Source: Oscillospiraceae bacterium (GTDB lineage: Bacteria > Bacillota > Clostridia > Oscillospirales > Ruminococcaceae). Taken from it: a stretch of DNA of 64,000 nt. Positions 1 through 8,359 of the stretch are shown piece by piece. The stretch is taken from assembly GCA_017462785.1 (NCBI GenBank), contig JAFTQJ010000066.1:1-64000 (forward strand). Direction: 5' to 3'. Both the position numbers and the translations under genes were made by a program. The first letter of the stretch is position 1. Every line of letters begins with the position of its first letter. The notes under the pieces are model-generated. The model was not told the DNA's origin and searched no databases. It was given only the letters and a program-made list of their open reading frames with translations.

Positions 1-489
1 GCCGCCGCCGCCGCCGCCGCCGGCGAGCTTCTCATCAATGATGTATGCACGATAGGTCGTGCCTGCCAGTGTTCTGTCGATGGTTGTGGACAGCTCATAA
101 ACTGTACCATTGACCCATGTGCCCTGTGTTTCACTGTAAACCTGTCTGGTGCCTGCATTGGCAATGCTTACTGTTGCCTGCAGACCATCGGAAGCGTCTA
201 CTGTGACTGTGAGCGGGTTGCTTGACTGTGAAGTCAGGCTGGATGCCATATGGTACTTAATGCCGTTGGTGGTATGATCTTCGTTGATCGCCTGCACAAC
301 GGAATCGAGCACTGCTCGTGCAGTGTATTCTGTCTGTTCTTTCTGATAATTTCCGTATGCTCTGTTGCTTGCTGTTGCTGCAAGTGCCAGAGTGCCCATC
401 AGAAATACGATGAGCACCATGAGCACGGAAACGACAGTGAACAGAACAGTACCTTTCAGTTTTGCTGAACTTACATTATCCTTCATCAT
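1..489 (-). CDS. Minor pilin / PilX-like membrane protein (partial)
   Basis: Open reading frame read directly on the minus strand; it begins with ATG ATG behind an AAAGGTGG ribosome site and runs off the left edge, so the C-terminus is missing (163 codons visible). After a short hydrophilic start (MMKDNVSSAKLKG) comes one strongly hydrophobic segment at about residues 13-38, then a soluble domain beginning YGNYQKEQTEYTARAVLDSV. This layout is typical of PilX/TadE-like accessory pilins anchored by one N-terminal helix. The visible part ends in a run of at least seven glycines encoded by a GCC repeat at 1-21. It is the fourth gene of the pilC-pilMN-pilO operon, which supports a role in pilus assembly. 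The exact family is not recognised. Confidence 0.65.
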   Translation of the reverse strand, partial: MMKDNVSSAKLKGTVLFTVVSVLMVLIVFLMGTLALAATASNRAYGNYQKEQTEYTARAVLDSVVQAINEDHTTNGIKYHMASSLTSQSSNPLTVTVDASDGLQATVSIANAGTRQVYSETQGTWVNGTVYELSTTIDRTLAGTTYRAYIIDEKLAGGGGGGG

Positions 490-543
490 CCTTACCACCT
501 TTCCGATGAAGTCTTGTTCGGTATGTCACTTCCTTTTTCTGAA

Positions 544-1365
544 TTATGCACCCTCGCCGAGGTTCGGCTCGTCAATGGGCTTTGCGTTGTAGAAGTTGAT
601 TGTAATGTCAACCTTGGATGTACCCTCGCCAGGTGCTGTGATTGTGATCGGCTGACCGTCGGGACCTGTTGTTGTGGAGGTCAGACCGTCATTGAATGCA
701 TAGTTTGCAATGTTTACATTTGCAATGCGGACTGCATTGGGATCTGCATCCAACTTTTCGAGGAACAGCATCAGGTTTTCCTTGGTTGTGTTGACGTTCA
801 GCTGAACGCTCTGGCACATTACATCACCAACTGTTCTTTCGGACAGCACTCTTGTTTCTTTCATGATCTCGCCGACTTCTGCATTGAAATTGCCGTTAAC
901 GTCAGCTGCTTCAAGCAGGGAATAAGTCAGGACATCGGGTTGATAATAGTAGTAGCTGATGGTCTGGGCACTGACTGCGGGCAGAGTCATGCCGTTTACT
1001 TCCAGACTGCACTCGTCAATCATGGGCTGGAGGTACTTGTCGATCTCGTAGCTGGTCTTCTGGTTTTCATAACCGCCGTTCTTGGGATCTGCATTTACAG
1101 TTACAAATGCATTGTTCACAAAGATCTCAGCAGTTTTCTTGTATTCGTTATAGTCGTCCTTGATTGCCTTCTGCATGTTCGGGATCGCACTCTTCTTCTG
1201 CTCAATGCCGTCCCACTCCACCTTAGTGGTTTCATATACAGACTTGCTTGCCTGCCATGCTTCATACTTGGGCTTGATCAGTGCAAAGAATCCGCCAACC
1301 AGAATGAGGAGGATCAGAAGCACGATCAGAATTACTTTATCACGATAGCTCATTTCCATTTTCAT
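544..1365 (-). CDS. PilO-like pilus assembly inner-membrane protein
   Basis: 273 residues. A short basic N-terminus is followed by one membrane helix (about residues 9-28, VILIVLLILLILVGGFFALI). A charged, probably coiled-coil stretch follows (KPKYEAWQASKSVYETTK), and then a periplasm-side-type soluble domain. This is the architecture of PilO, which pairs with PilN to link the PilM ring to the pilus machine. Upstream codons read ATG ATG ACA ATG, and AGGAGG abuts the first ATG. I chose the fourth codon (1365), which leaves a 9-base spacer. It lies 15 bases after the pilM-pilN gene and before the minor-pilin-like gene. Sequence identity to PilO is weak, so the call rests on topology plus position. 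Confidence 0.7.
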   Translation of the reverse strand: MKMEMSYRDKVILIVLLILLILVGGFFALIKPKYEAWQASKSVYETTKVEWDGIEQKKSAIPNMQKAIKDDYNEYKKTAEIFVNNAFVTVNADPKNGGYENQKTSYEIDKYLQPMIDECSLEVNGMTLPAVSAQTISYYYYQPDVLTYSLLEAADVNGNFNAEVGEIMKETRVLSERTVGDVMCQSVQLNVNTTKENLMLFLEKLDADPNAVRIANVNIANYAFNDGLTSTTTGPDGQPITITAPGEGTSKVDITINFYNAKPIDEPNLGEGA

Positions 1366-1380
1366 TGTCATCATCCTCCT

Positions 1381-3018
1381 TTAGCTGGCTGCTTCTGTTG
1401 TTTCTTCTGTCTGATCTCTTTCAAGATCAGCCTTTTCATTGGGCTGAAGCTTCATAGTCAGGGAGAATGAGATCTCCTTCACTTCTGTTGTAGGCATGCC
1501 GGGCTGTGCTTCGCTTGCAGCTGCATTGACGGAATAGCTCTCGTAGGAAACATCGGCGAACATATCCTTATATTCGGTGTAGAGATGCTCTACTACCATT
1601 GCCGGATACTTCTGAGCGAACTCATCCGTTGTTTCAATCACGATCGGGATCGTTACCAGACCGTTTTCAAAATTGAAGGTTGCAACCTCTGCTTCCTTGG
1701 TCGTGCCGGGATTCTGCTCCATAACGGTCTTGAGCGTGGTATCCACTGCCTCATAGCACTGACGTGTTACGATCGGGAGTGTCTTATAAGCTTCGCTTGT
1801 GTTGGTAATGATGGTGCCATAGTTGTTGACAGTTTCTCTCATCACCTTCAGATCCTCGTACTGCTGAAGCTTTGCAGCAGTTTCGGGACTGTTGATGTCA
1901 TCTCTCAGACGCTGGGTTTCCTTCTTCACATTGGAATCAAGGATGGAGAAGCCTGCCCACAGACCGAGTACACCAACGAGGCTGACTACCAGACCGATGA
2001 TCGGGAGCACCGGAACGCCGCCCTCGGTCTTGTTCTTCATTGCACCGGCAAGAGCACTTGCACCCTCTGCATCGAGCAGGTTAACGTGCTCAGTGATCTT
2101 GTTACGCTTGAACATCGCACCGATCGCATTTGCATACAGGGAGAATTCAAGGTTCTGGTAACCATGGATCTGCGGCGGTACGTTCAGCTGGCTGACGTTG
2201 ATCTCGTTGTTCTCCATCTCATCCACCAGACGGTTGTAGAGGTTGGGAGATGCGGTAATGTCACCGTAGAATACAACGTTGGAGATTGCCTCGGAGCCAC
2301 GGCTTCTTGCGAACTGGATCATACGGAAGATGTTCTCGTTCACAGCCTCGAATACATAGTCGTCCGGATTCTCGTAGTCCTCGGGGTCGATGGACGCAAA
2401 ACGGGAGAAGGACAGCTGGTTATCCTCATAAAGGTTGAGGGAGATGAAGTTCTTGTCGATCTGTACAGCCAGCAGCGGCATCAGGCTCTTGACCTTAACG
2501 TCAGCGAGCAGCACCTTGGTGATGGCGTTACATCCGATCATGACGGTCTTGAGGCTGATGCCCAGCATATGGAAGATACGCTTGTAGCAGTCAACTACGT
2601 CATACGGGCAGGCAGTTGCGAGGATTCTCTGCACTCTTTCACCGTGCTCATCCTCTTCGGGTTCACCCACGATCAGGTAGCCTACAGCGTAGGAGTCATC
2701 CACGTTGATCTGCATCTGCAGCTCATGGCGGACGCTCTTCATGAACTCACTTTCCTTGGAGTTCGGAGGAATCAGAAGCTCCTTGAACACGGTCTGGTTG
2801 GAGGAGATGCTGACAATTGCCTCTTTATCAGGCATATTGTTCTGCTTGAGCACCTGATTGATCATCATTGCCACACGGTTGATGTCATTGACGTGACCGT
2901 TGACGATCACAGCTTCCTCCAGGTCAAGGTTTGCAGCAGCACTGATCTTGATCTTGCCGCCGTTCTCAGTACCCTTGATAATGCGTATATTTCTATCGGT
3001 AATATCAAATGAAAGCAT
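1381..3018 (-). CDS. PilM-PilN fusion protein, type IV pilus assembly
   Basis: 545 residues. Residues 1 to about 320 look like the actin-like cytoplasmic ATPase PilM (start MLSFDITDRNIRIIKG, later VVFYGDITASPNLYNRLVDEM). The PilN hallmark HVNLLDAE follows at about 312-319, then one membrane helix at about 337-358 (PIIGLVVSLVGVLGLWAGF) and a roughly 180-residue external domain. In most bacteria PilM and PilN are separate proteins, and the NLL motif at the PilN N-terminus docks into PilM; here both are one chain. Start at the ATG behind GAGAGGTGG. It lies 35 bases downstream of pilC and 15 bases upstream of the chosen pilO-like start. Confidence 0.8.
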   Translation of the reverse strand: MLSFDITDRNIRIIKGTENGGKIKISAAANLDLEEAVIVNGHVNDINRVAMMINQVLKQNNMPDKEAIVSISSNQTVFKELLIPPNSKESEFMKSVRHELQMQINVDDSYAVGYLIVGEPEEDEHGERVQRILATACPYDVVDCYKRIFHMLGISLKTVMIGCNAITKVLLADVKVKSLMPLLAVQIDKNFISLNLYEDNQLSFSRFASIDPEDYENPDDYVFEAVNENIFRMIQFARSRGSEAISNVVFYGDITASPNLYNRLVDEMENNEINVSQLNVPPQIHGYQNLEFSLYANAIGAMFKRNKITEHVNLLDAEGASALAGAMKNKTEGGVPVLPIIGLVVSLVGVLGLWAGFSILDSNVKKETQRLRDDINSPETAAKLQQYEDLKVMRETVNNYGTIITNTSEAYKTLPIVTRQCYEAVDTTLKTVMEQNPGTTKEAEVATFNFENGLVTIPIVIETTDEFAQKYPAMVVEHLYTEYKDMFADVSYESYSVNAAASEAQPGMPTTEVKEISFSLTMKLQPNEKADLERDQTEETTEAAS

Positions 3019-3053
3019 TTATTTTTCCACCTCTCGTTTGTTGAATTGTTTTC

Positions 3054-4250
3054 TTACGCTGCAATTGCATCGAAAGAGCCATACAGTGCCGGAAGTACGG
3101 ATGCAACGACCAGACCTACAGCGACACCCATGATGATGATCATACAAGGTTCGAGCAGTCCGACCAGACGGCCTACAGCGGAGTCCGCTTCTTCGTCGTA
3201 GTAGTCAGAAGTTTTCTGAAGGATGGTATCCAGTGCACCTGCTTCCTCACCGACATAGATGATGGAGCAGAACATGGAGTCGAAGATTTCCGTTCTTGTG
3301 ATGGATGCGGACAGTGTTTCACCCTGCTTTACTTCGTCAATGACGTTTTCAAAGCACTGGCTGATGTAACGGTTGCCGAGGATCGCAGAAGAACGCTGGA
3401 GGCACTCTACCATCGGGATACCGCTGGAGTACAGAGAAGCCAGAGTTCTTGCAAAACGTGCAGTATAGATCTTCACAACAAGAGGTCCGAATGCCGGTCC
3501 CTTGATAATGAACTTATCCCACTTGAGTCTTGTGCTCGGGATCTTCAGAGCATAGATCGCACCAAATACGATTCCGGCAATGACACCGACATAAACGAAC
3601 CAGTAGTTAACGAGCGACTGGCTGAAGCCCATCATGACTCTGGTCAGTGCCGGCATAGCCTCGGGGCTTTCAAACATGCCTGCGAACATCGGCATGATGA
3701 ATGTGAACAGCAGGACAACGATCGCAAGACAGAGGAAGAGCAGTACCAGCGGGTAAGTCATCGCACCCTTGATGGTATTGTTCATCTTGTTTTCCTTTGC
3801 GTAATGGTCACTCATTCGCTGCATGATCACGTCCAGAGAACCACTCGATTCACCGGCGGATACCATGGAGATCAGGAACTCCGGAAATACGCCCTTGTAC
3901 GATTCCAGAGATGCAGAGAAGGATTCACCCTTCTGTACGTTCTCGTACACGTTCTGCCAGATCTCTTTTGCACCCTCAGTTGGCTGCTCCTTGCTCAGAA
4001 TGTCCAGTGCTTTGACCAGCGTCAGACCGGATGTCAGCATCGCTGCAAGCTGACGGCAGTTAAATGCCAGCTCCTTGGTCTTGAACTTCTTCACAGTTTT
4101 CTTTGCGCCGATTTCTTTTTCCTCATAGCTGATGAGAATATAGCCCTTTTCTTTGAGCTTCGCACTGAATTCTCTCTCATCCTCTGCGTTGATCGTGCCC
4201 TTTATCTGCTTGTCAGCAGGGGTCTTTGCAACGTAGGAAAAACTCTTCAT
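3054..4250 (-). CDS. pilC: Type IV pilus / type II secretion platform protein PilC (GspF family)
   Basis: 398 residues, usual length for the family. It starts MKSFSYVAKTPADKQIKGTI, the standard GspF/PilC opening. Two GspF repeats follow: AFNCRQLAAMLTSGLTLVKALD at about 60-80, and ARFARTLASLYSSGIPMVECL near 260. Membrane helices are seen near residues 160-190, 210-235 and 365-390 (CMIIIMGVAVGLVVASVLPAL). The protein is the inner-membrane platform on which the assembly ATPase works; that ATPase gene is not in this window. Start chosen at 4250 because GGAGGTGG precedes it; an in-frame ATG at 4301 lies upstream and lacks such a site. First gene of the visible operon, behind a TTGCAA/TATAAT promoter. 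Confidence 0.9.
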   Translation of the reverse strand: MKSFSYVAKTPADKQIKGTINAEDEREFSAKLKEKGYILISYEEKEIGAKKTVKKFKTKELAFNCRQLAAMLTSGLTLVKALDILSKEQPTEGAKEIWQNVYENVQKGESFSASLESYKGVFPEFLISMVSAGESSGSLDVIMQRMSDHYAKENKMNNTIKGAMTYPLVLLFLCLAIVVLLFTFIMPMFAGMFESPEAMPALTRVMMGFSQSLVNYWFVYVGVIAGIVFGAIYALKIPSTRLKWDKFIIKGPAFGPLVVKIYTARFARTLASLYSSGIPMVECLQRSSAILGNRYISQCFENVIDEVKQGETLSASITRTEIFDSMFCSIIYVGEEAGALDTILQKTSDYYDEEADSAVGRLVGLLEPCMIIIMGVAVGLVVASVLPALYGSFDAIAA

Positions 4251-4318
4251 TCGACCACCTCCAATGATTTTTGTGTTAAAGTGTTGAGTACAATACAGCA
4301 TAATACTCCAGTATCATA

Positions 4319-4347
4319 ATTATACCATCTGCCCTGTAAAATTGCAA
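4319..4347 (-). promoter_or_regulatory. Promoter of the pil operon
   Basis: On the minus strand TTGCAA (4347-4342) and TATAAT (4324-4319) are separated by 17 bases. It lies about 70 bases upstream of the pilC start codon. The -35 box is two bases off consensus. Confidence 0.65.
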
Positions 4348-4676
4348 CTGCTTTTTTACATAAATCCCGAGAATATTTTTAGAAATAATCACTAAACGTT
4401 CATAATTTGTATACTTGGAGTATTATCGAAGTCGGATTCGCCGCCTTGTTTGAATTGAAATATTATATTAGTTAAATATCTTAACATTTACTGTAAAAAA
4501 ATAATCTGTTTCTTTGTACATGTTAAACAAATAAGCAAAGTGTTGTCAGGAGGGATTGTACTTTTTGGGGGTTTGTGATGGAGAAGTGAAGAAGAATGGC
4601 GGTGTTTGGATTTCGGAAACGGAATGGATATAGTTTTTTCATATTCGGTGGGATGATACCTATTTATATAGGGCGG
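4348..4676. other. AT-rich intergenic stretch upstream of the pil operon
   Basis: No convincing gene. Base composition is much richer in A and T than the surroundings. It contains ATACTTGGAGTATTAT at 4411-4426, nearly repeated in inverted orientation at 4300-4314 beside the pil promoter, so this may be a control region. Confidence 0.4.
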
Positions 4677-4893
4677 CTTGTAGAAAAAGTCCTTTTTCTT
4701 AGGGTTGGGCATCCTGTAACTGCCCCCACCTCACCGGTGCCGTCCCCTCTGTCACTTCGTGACGTCTCCCCACCCCGTGGGGAGCAGCCCCAACCCCTCC
4801 CCGAGGGGAGGGGCTATGTTTGGAGGGTACTGCGTACCCTCAACCCGCCAAAGGACTTCGTCCTTTGAACCTGACAAAGTTTTTCGACGGACT
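4677..4893. repeat. Dispersed hairpin-chain repeat, family A, copy 1
   Basis: About 217 bases. The left end is CTTGTAGAAAAAGTCC and the right end is TTTTTCGACGGACT, which are imperfect inverted copies. Inside is a series of small palindromes: CCCCTCCCCGAGGGG, GGGTACTGCGTACCC and AAAGGACTTCGTCCTTT. No coding capacity. Closely related copies lie at 34181-34400 and 32143-32302. Confidence 0.85.
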
Positions 4894-4972
4894 GACATAT
4901 TGTGATAGAGCATATATTTTTTGGGGGAAGGTTCCTGCAAAGACCGTCCCCTCGCCTGCCGGTTTTCCTGCA

Positions 4973-5509
4973 TCAGAAAATTTTCTGCAATATATCGGCA
5001 GAAACAGAATTGATGAGATGTACAAGCTGTTTGGGGTCAGTGGTGCGGTAATACTGCATATAGGCACGGTAGCTTCCCTGAATAAGGTAGGTCAGGATGA
5101 TGTTTTTTTGCGGATCATCACGGTACTCCGGAAAAAAATTGAAAATATAGTTCTTGATATGCTTTTCGAGCATGTCGGCAAGCAGTCCGGCACGGCTGCC
5201 GGAAAAGAGAATGCCAAGCATGCTCTCATGGGAAATGAGCAGGCAGTAAAGCTCCTCGTTGAAGCGTTCTGTATTGGTAAGAAACGACGCAGGATCGGAG
5301 ATTCCGGCGAGGATGCTCTCGATCAGCTCACGCTCCAGCGATTCGGACAGCTCATAGATGTCATGGTAGTGCAGGTAAAAGGTCGCCTTATGGATCTCCG
5401 CAAGCTCTGACAGCTCACGGACAGTGATCTTTTCCAGCGGTTTTTTGCTCCGCAGGCGGAGAAAAGCATTGATGATGCTTCGTTTTGTTTTCTGCTGACG
5501 CAGGTCCAT
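4973..5509 (-). CDS. TetR-family transcriptional regulator
   Basis: 178 residues. The N-terminal DNA-binding domain (about residues 8-55) has the TetR pattern: KRSIINAFLRLRSKKPLEKITVRELSELAEIHKATFYLHYHDI, in which the helix-turn-helix ends KATFYLHY. The rest is an unassigned helical ligand-binding domain. Start ATG behind AAAGGAG. It is divergent from glgB; between them lie the glgB promoter and a GTCG-N6-CGAC palindrome at 5542-5555 that could be its own operator (inference). The target genes cannot be told from the sequence. Confidence 0.88.
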   Translation of the reverse strand: MDLRQQKTKRSIINAFLRLRSKKPLEKITVRELSELAEIHKATFYLHYHDIYELSESLERELIESILAGISDPASFLTNTERFNEELYCLLISHESMLGILFSGSRAGLLADMLEKHIKNYIFNFFPEYRDDPQKNIILTYLIQGSYRAYMQYYRTTDPKQLVHLINSVSADILQKIF

Positions 5510-5574
5510 AGCGGCTCCTTTCTCGTCTTTTTGCGACTTGTGTCGATTATGCGACGGTTGTAGAGAAATGGTGA

Positions 5575-5603
5575 TTGTAATTCATGGCGGCTTGTGGTAC
5601 AAT
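5575..5603 (+). promoter_or_regulatory. Probable glgB promoter
   Basis: TTGTAA (5575-5580), 17 bases, TACAAT (5598-5603). It lies about 230 bases before the glgB start, with repeat copy 5655-5757 inside the resulting leader. Confidence 0.5.
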
Positions 5604-5654
5604 AGGGAGTGAACAGCAGCGGTTTTCGGACGGCGATGCTGTGTGATTGTCAGA

Positions 5655-5757
5655 GCTGTCGAAAAAGTCTTTTGTTTCAGGGGAAGTCAGCCTGTAACTA
5701 CCCTCAACCCGCCAAAGGACTTCATCCTTTGAACCTGACAAGGTTTTTCGACGGACT
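5655..5757. repeat. Dispersed hairpin-chain repeat, family A, short copy 2
   Basis: The ends CTGTCGAAAAAGTC and TTTTTCGACGGACT form an inverted repeat. The C-rich core seen in copy 1 is missing, leaving the right-hand half with the AAAGGACTTCATCCTTT hairpin. It lies in the 5' leader of glgB. Confidence 0.8.
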
Positions 5758-5833
5758 GCATTACCTTTATTATAGCAATTTTCCAGCATTTGTGCAAGTC
5801 GTTTGTAAAAAATTTACAGGAGGAGATCAGCGG

Positions 5834-7615
5834 ATGGATATTTATCATTTCTACACCGGACAGTCCTTTGATGCCCATCATTTTCTGGGGGCACACCGGA
5901 CGGCGGAGGGCTATGTGTTCCGGGTCTTTGCACCGCACACGCAGCGGATCACGCTCACGGGCGAATTCAGCGAATGGGAGGAGCTTGAACTGCACCGAAG
6001 CTATAACGAGCATTTCTGGGAGATCACTGTGCCGCATGCAAAATCCGGACAGCGGTATCTTTACAGAATGTACAACCCCGACGGCAGCTATACCGAGCAC
6101 TGCGATCCCTACGGATACGGAATGGATCTGCGTCCGGCGTTCTGCTCGATCCTGCGTGATCTGTCGGAATACACATTCCATGACAGCAAGTGGATGAAGC
6201 ACCGCACGGACTGCAAGGACAAGCCCCTGCACATCTACGAGCTGCACTGCGGCTCATGGAAGCGGAATGCGGACGGGGAATGGCTGAATTACGAGGAGCT
6301 TGCAGAGCTGCTGATCCCCTATGTCAAGGAGATGGGCTACAATTATATTGAGCTGATGCCGATCGCAGAGCACCCCTGTGATGAATCATGGGGCTACCAG
6401 AATACGGGCTTTTTTGCACCGACCTCACGCTACGGCACGGCTGCACAGCTCAAGAAAATGATCGACCTTTGCCATCAGAACGGGATCGGGGTGATCCTTG
6501 ATTTTGTGCCGGTGCATTTTGCGGTGGACAGCTTCGGGCTGGCAAGATTTGACGGTGCACCGCTGTATGAGTACCCGAATGACGGGGCAGGTGTGAGCGA
6601 ATGGGGCAGCTATAATTTCATCCACTCCAGAGGCGAAGTGCGGAGCTTTTTGCAGTCGGCGGCATGCTACTGGCTGGAGGAATTCCATTTTGACGGGCTG
6701 CGGATGGATGCCATCAGCCGGATGATCTACTGGCACGGCAGGCAGGAATGCGGCGTGAACAATCAGGCTCTGGATTTCATCCGGACGATGAACGCCGGAC
6801 TGAAGGCAAGGTTTTCAGGCTGCATGCTGTTTGCGGAGGATTCGACCGATTTCCCGAAGGTAACAGCTCCGGTGGAGTACGGCGGACTGGGCTTTGACTA
6901 CAAGTGGGACATGGGCTACATGAATGATACGCTGAACTACTTCCGCACGGATCCCCTGTACCGCTACAATGATTATCACAAACTGACATTTTCGATGATG
7001 TACTATCCGAGTGAATGCTATATTCTCCCGTTTTCGCATGATGAGAATGTGCACGGCAAGGCGACCATTCTCCAGAAGATGCATGGACAGTATGAGGATA
7101 AATTCCCGCAGGCAAGGGCATTTTATATGTATCACGCCATTCATCCGGGCAAGATGCTGGACTTTATGGGAAGTGAATTCGGGCAGCTGCGTGAATGGGA
7201 CGAGGGACGTGAACAGGATTGGTTCATGCTGCAATACCCGATCCATGATGCTTTCTGCCGGTACATCAAGGAGCTGAACCATCTGTATCTGGAGCATTCC
7301 GCACTCTATGAGCGTGACTACACGGACGGAGGTTTTCAGTGGCGTGACTGCGATCAGGATTATCCCTGTGTTTATGCAATGCAGCGGTATTCCTCGAAGG
7401 AATCCATTGCGGCAGTGTTCAATTTTGCAGGCAGTGAGCTGAAGGATTATGTCCTGCACTGCGATGCCAAGAGCCTGACGGTGCTCATGGACAGCACAGC
7501 GGACATCTACAACGGCATCCGTCCGGACACCAAGGGAACGGTCATCAAGGGGAAGGACGGCTGTTTTACGATGGATCTGCCGCCGTTTTCGGCGATCTGC
7601 TTTCAGGTGCGGTGA
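5834..7615 (+). CDS. glgB: 1,4-alpha-glucan branching enzyme (GH13)
   Basis: 593 residues, a normal size for a compact GlgB. An N-terminal CBM48 region (about 15-110, AEGYVFRVFAPHTQRITLTGEFSEW) precedes the GH13 barrel. Visible catalytic motifs are DFVPVHF, DGLRMDAI (nucleophile Asp), FAEDST (acid/base Glu; most relatives have AEEST) and FSHDENVHGK. It transfers alpha-1,4 chains to make alpha-1,6 branches in glycogen. The start at MDIYHF is supported by AGGAGG ten bases upstream; the reading frame stays open upstream through the repeat element but without a ribosome site. No other glycogen genes adjoin it, which is unusual. Confidence 0.93.
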   Translation: MDIYHFYTGQSFDAHHFLGAHRTAEGYVFRVFAPHTQRITLTGEFSEWEELELHRSYNEHFWEITVPHAKSGQRYLYRMYNPDGSYTEHCDPYGYGMDLRPAFCSILRDLSEYTFHDSKWMKHRTDCKDKPLHIYELHCGSWKRNADGEWLNYEELAELLIPYVKEMGYNYIELMPIAEHPCDESWGYQNTGFFAPTSRYGTAAQLKKMIDLCHQNGIGVILDFVPVHFAVDSFGLARFDGAPLYEYPNDGAGVSEWGSYNFIHSRGEVRSFLQSAACYWLEEFHFDGLRMDAISRMIYWHGRQECGVNNQALDFIRTMNAGLKARFSGCMLFAEDSTDFPKVTAPVEYGGLGFDYKWDMGYMNDTLNYFRTDPLYRYNDYHKLTFSMMYYPSECYILPFSHDENVHGKATILQKMHGQYEDKFPQARAFYMYHAIHPGKMLDFMGSEFGQLREWDEGREQDWFMLQYPIHDAFCRYIKELNHLYLEHSALYERDYTDGGFQWRDCDQDYPCVYAMQRYSSKESIAAVFNFAGSELKDYVLHCDAKSLTVLMDSTADIYNGIRPDTKGTVIKGKDGCFTMDLPPFSAICFQVR

Positions 7616-7644
7616 TTGACATTCGACAGGAAAAATGGTATAAT
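7616..7644 (+). promoter_or_regulatory. Consensus promoter of the pantothenate/CoA operon
   Basis: TTGACA (7616-7621), 17 bases, TATAAT (7639-7644): a perfect sigma-A promoter beginning one base after the glgB stop codon. It should drive the next four genes. Confidence 0.9.
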
Positions 7645-7675
7645 GGGGATACACTGCTACAAGGAGGCTGGCTTG

Positions 7676-8332
7676 ATGAATACAACTGAAAAAACAAGAG
7701 AATCGGTGCTGACTGCCATGTTTGCGGCGATCATCTGTCTGCTGGCATTTGTGCCGTATCTGGGCTATATTCCGCTGGGTGTGATGAATGCCACGACCAT
7801 TCACATTCCGGTGATCATCGGGGCGATGTTCCTCGGCCCGAAGCGTGGGGCGGTGCTGGGCGGCATGTTCGGGCTGACAAGCCTCCTGAACAATACATTC
7901 AAGCCGAGTGCGACCTCGTTTGTCTTTTCGCCGTTCCTGTCGGCAGGGCTGGAGGGGAATGCATTTGTTTCGGCTCTGAGCAGCCTGATCGTGTGTTTTG
8001 TGCCGAGGATCCTGATCGGGGTCGTTTCCTATTATGTGTTCCTGCTGTTTTTCCGGCTGATGAAAAACCGGAAAACCATCGCCTATATTGCCGGCGGTCT
8101 GGCTGGCTCGCTGACCAATACGATCCTTGTCATGGGCGGTATCTATCTGCTGTTCGGTGAGTCCTATGCGGCGGCAAAGGGGATCTCGTTCAATGCACTT
8201 TACGGCGTGATCATGGGCATTATCGGTGCAAACGGTGTGCCGGAGGCGATCGTAGCATGTCTGATCACGGCGGCGGTCTGTCCGATTCTGCGGAGGATCA
8301 AGCCGCTGTATGCTGAGAGAAACACAAACTGA
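7676..8332 (+). CDS. panT: ECF transporter S component, probably pantothenate (PanT-like)
   Basis: 218 residues with about six hydrophobic segments. It has the ECF S-component look (TRESVLTAMFAAIICLLAFVPYLG, then IHIPVIIGAMFLGPKRGAVLGGMFG, where the proline-rich helix faces the substrate). Such proteins bind a vitamin and work with the shared EcfA/A'/T energy module, which is not encoded here. The pantothenate assignment rests on position: it leads an operon with two pantothenate-kinase-type genes and coaBC. Start at the ATG after AAGGAGG; the in-frame codons upstream overlap the promoter. Confidence 0.8.
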   Translation: MNTTEKTRESVLTAMFAAIICLLAFVPYLGYIPLGVMNATTIHIPVIIGAMFLGPKRGAVLGGMFGLTSLLNNTFKPSATSFVFSPFLSAGLEGNAFVSALSSLIVCFVPRILIGVVSYYVFLLFFRLMKNRKTIAYIAGGLAGSLTNTILVMGGIYLLFGESYAAAKGISFNALYGVIMGIIGANGVPEAIVACLITAAVCPILRRIKPLYAERNTN

Positions 8333-8359
8333 CAGCCTTTGCCAAAGGGGTGATTTTTC

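Noticed and set aside
1585..3012. Plus-strand frame of 475 codons over the pilM-pilN gene
   Set aside because: Shadow of the real minus-strand gene, with no start context or domain.
4677..4893. Insertion sequence with transposase
   Set aside because: Element is only about 217 bases, has no coding frame of its own, and the frames crossing it are palindrome artefacts.
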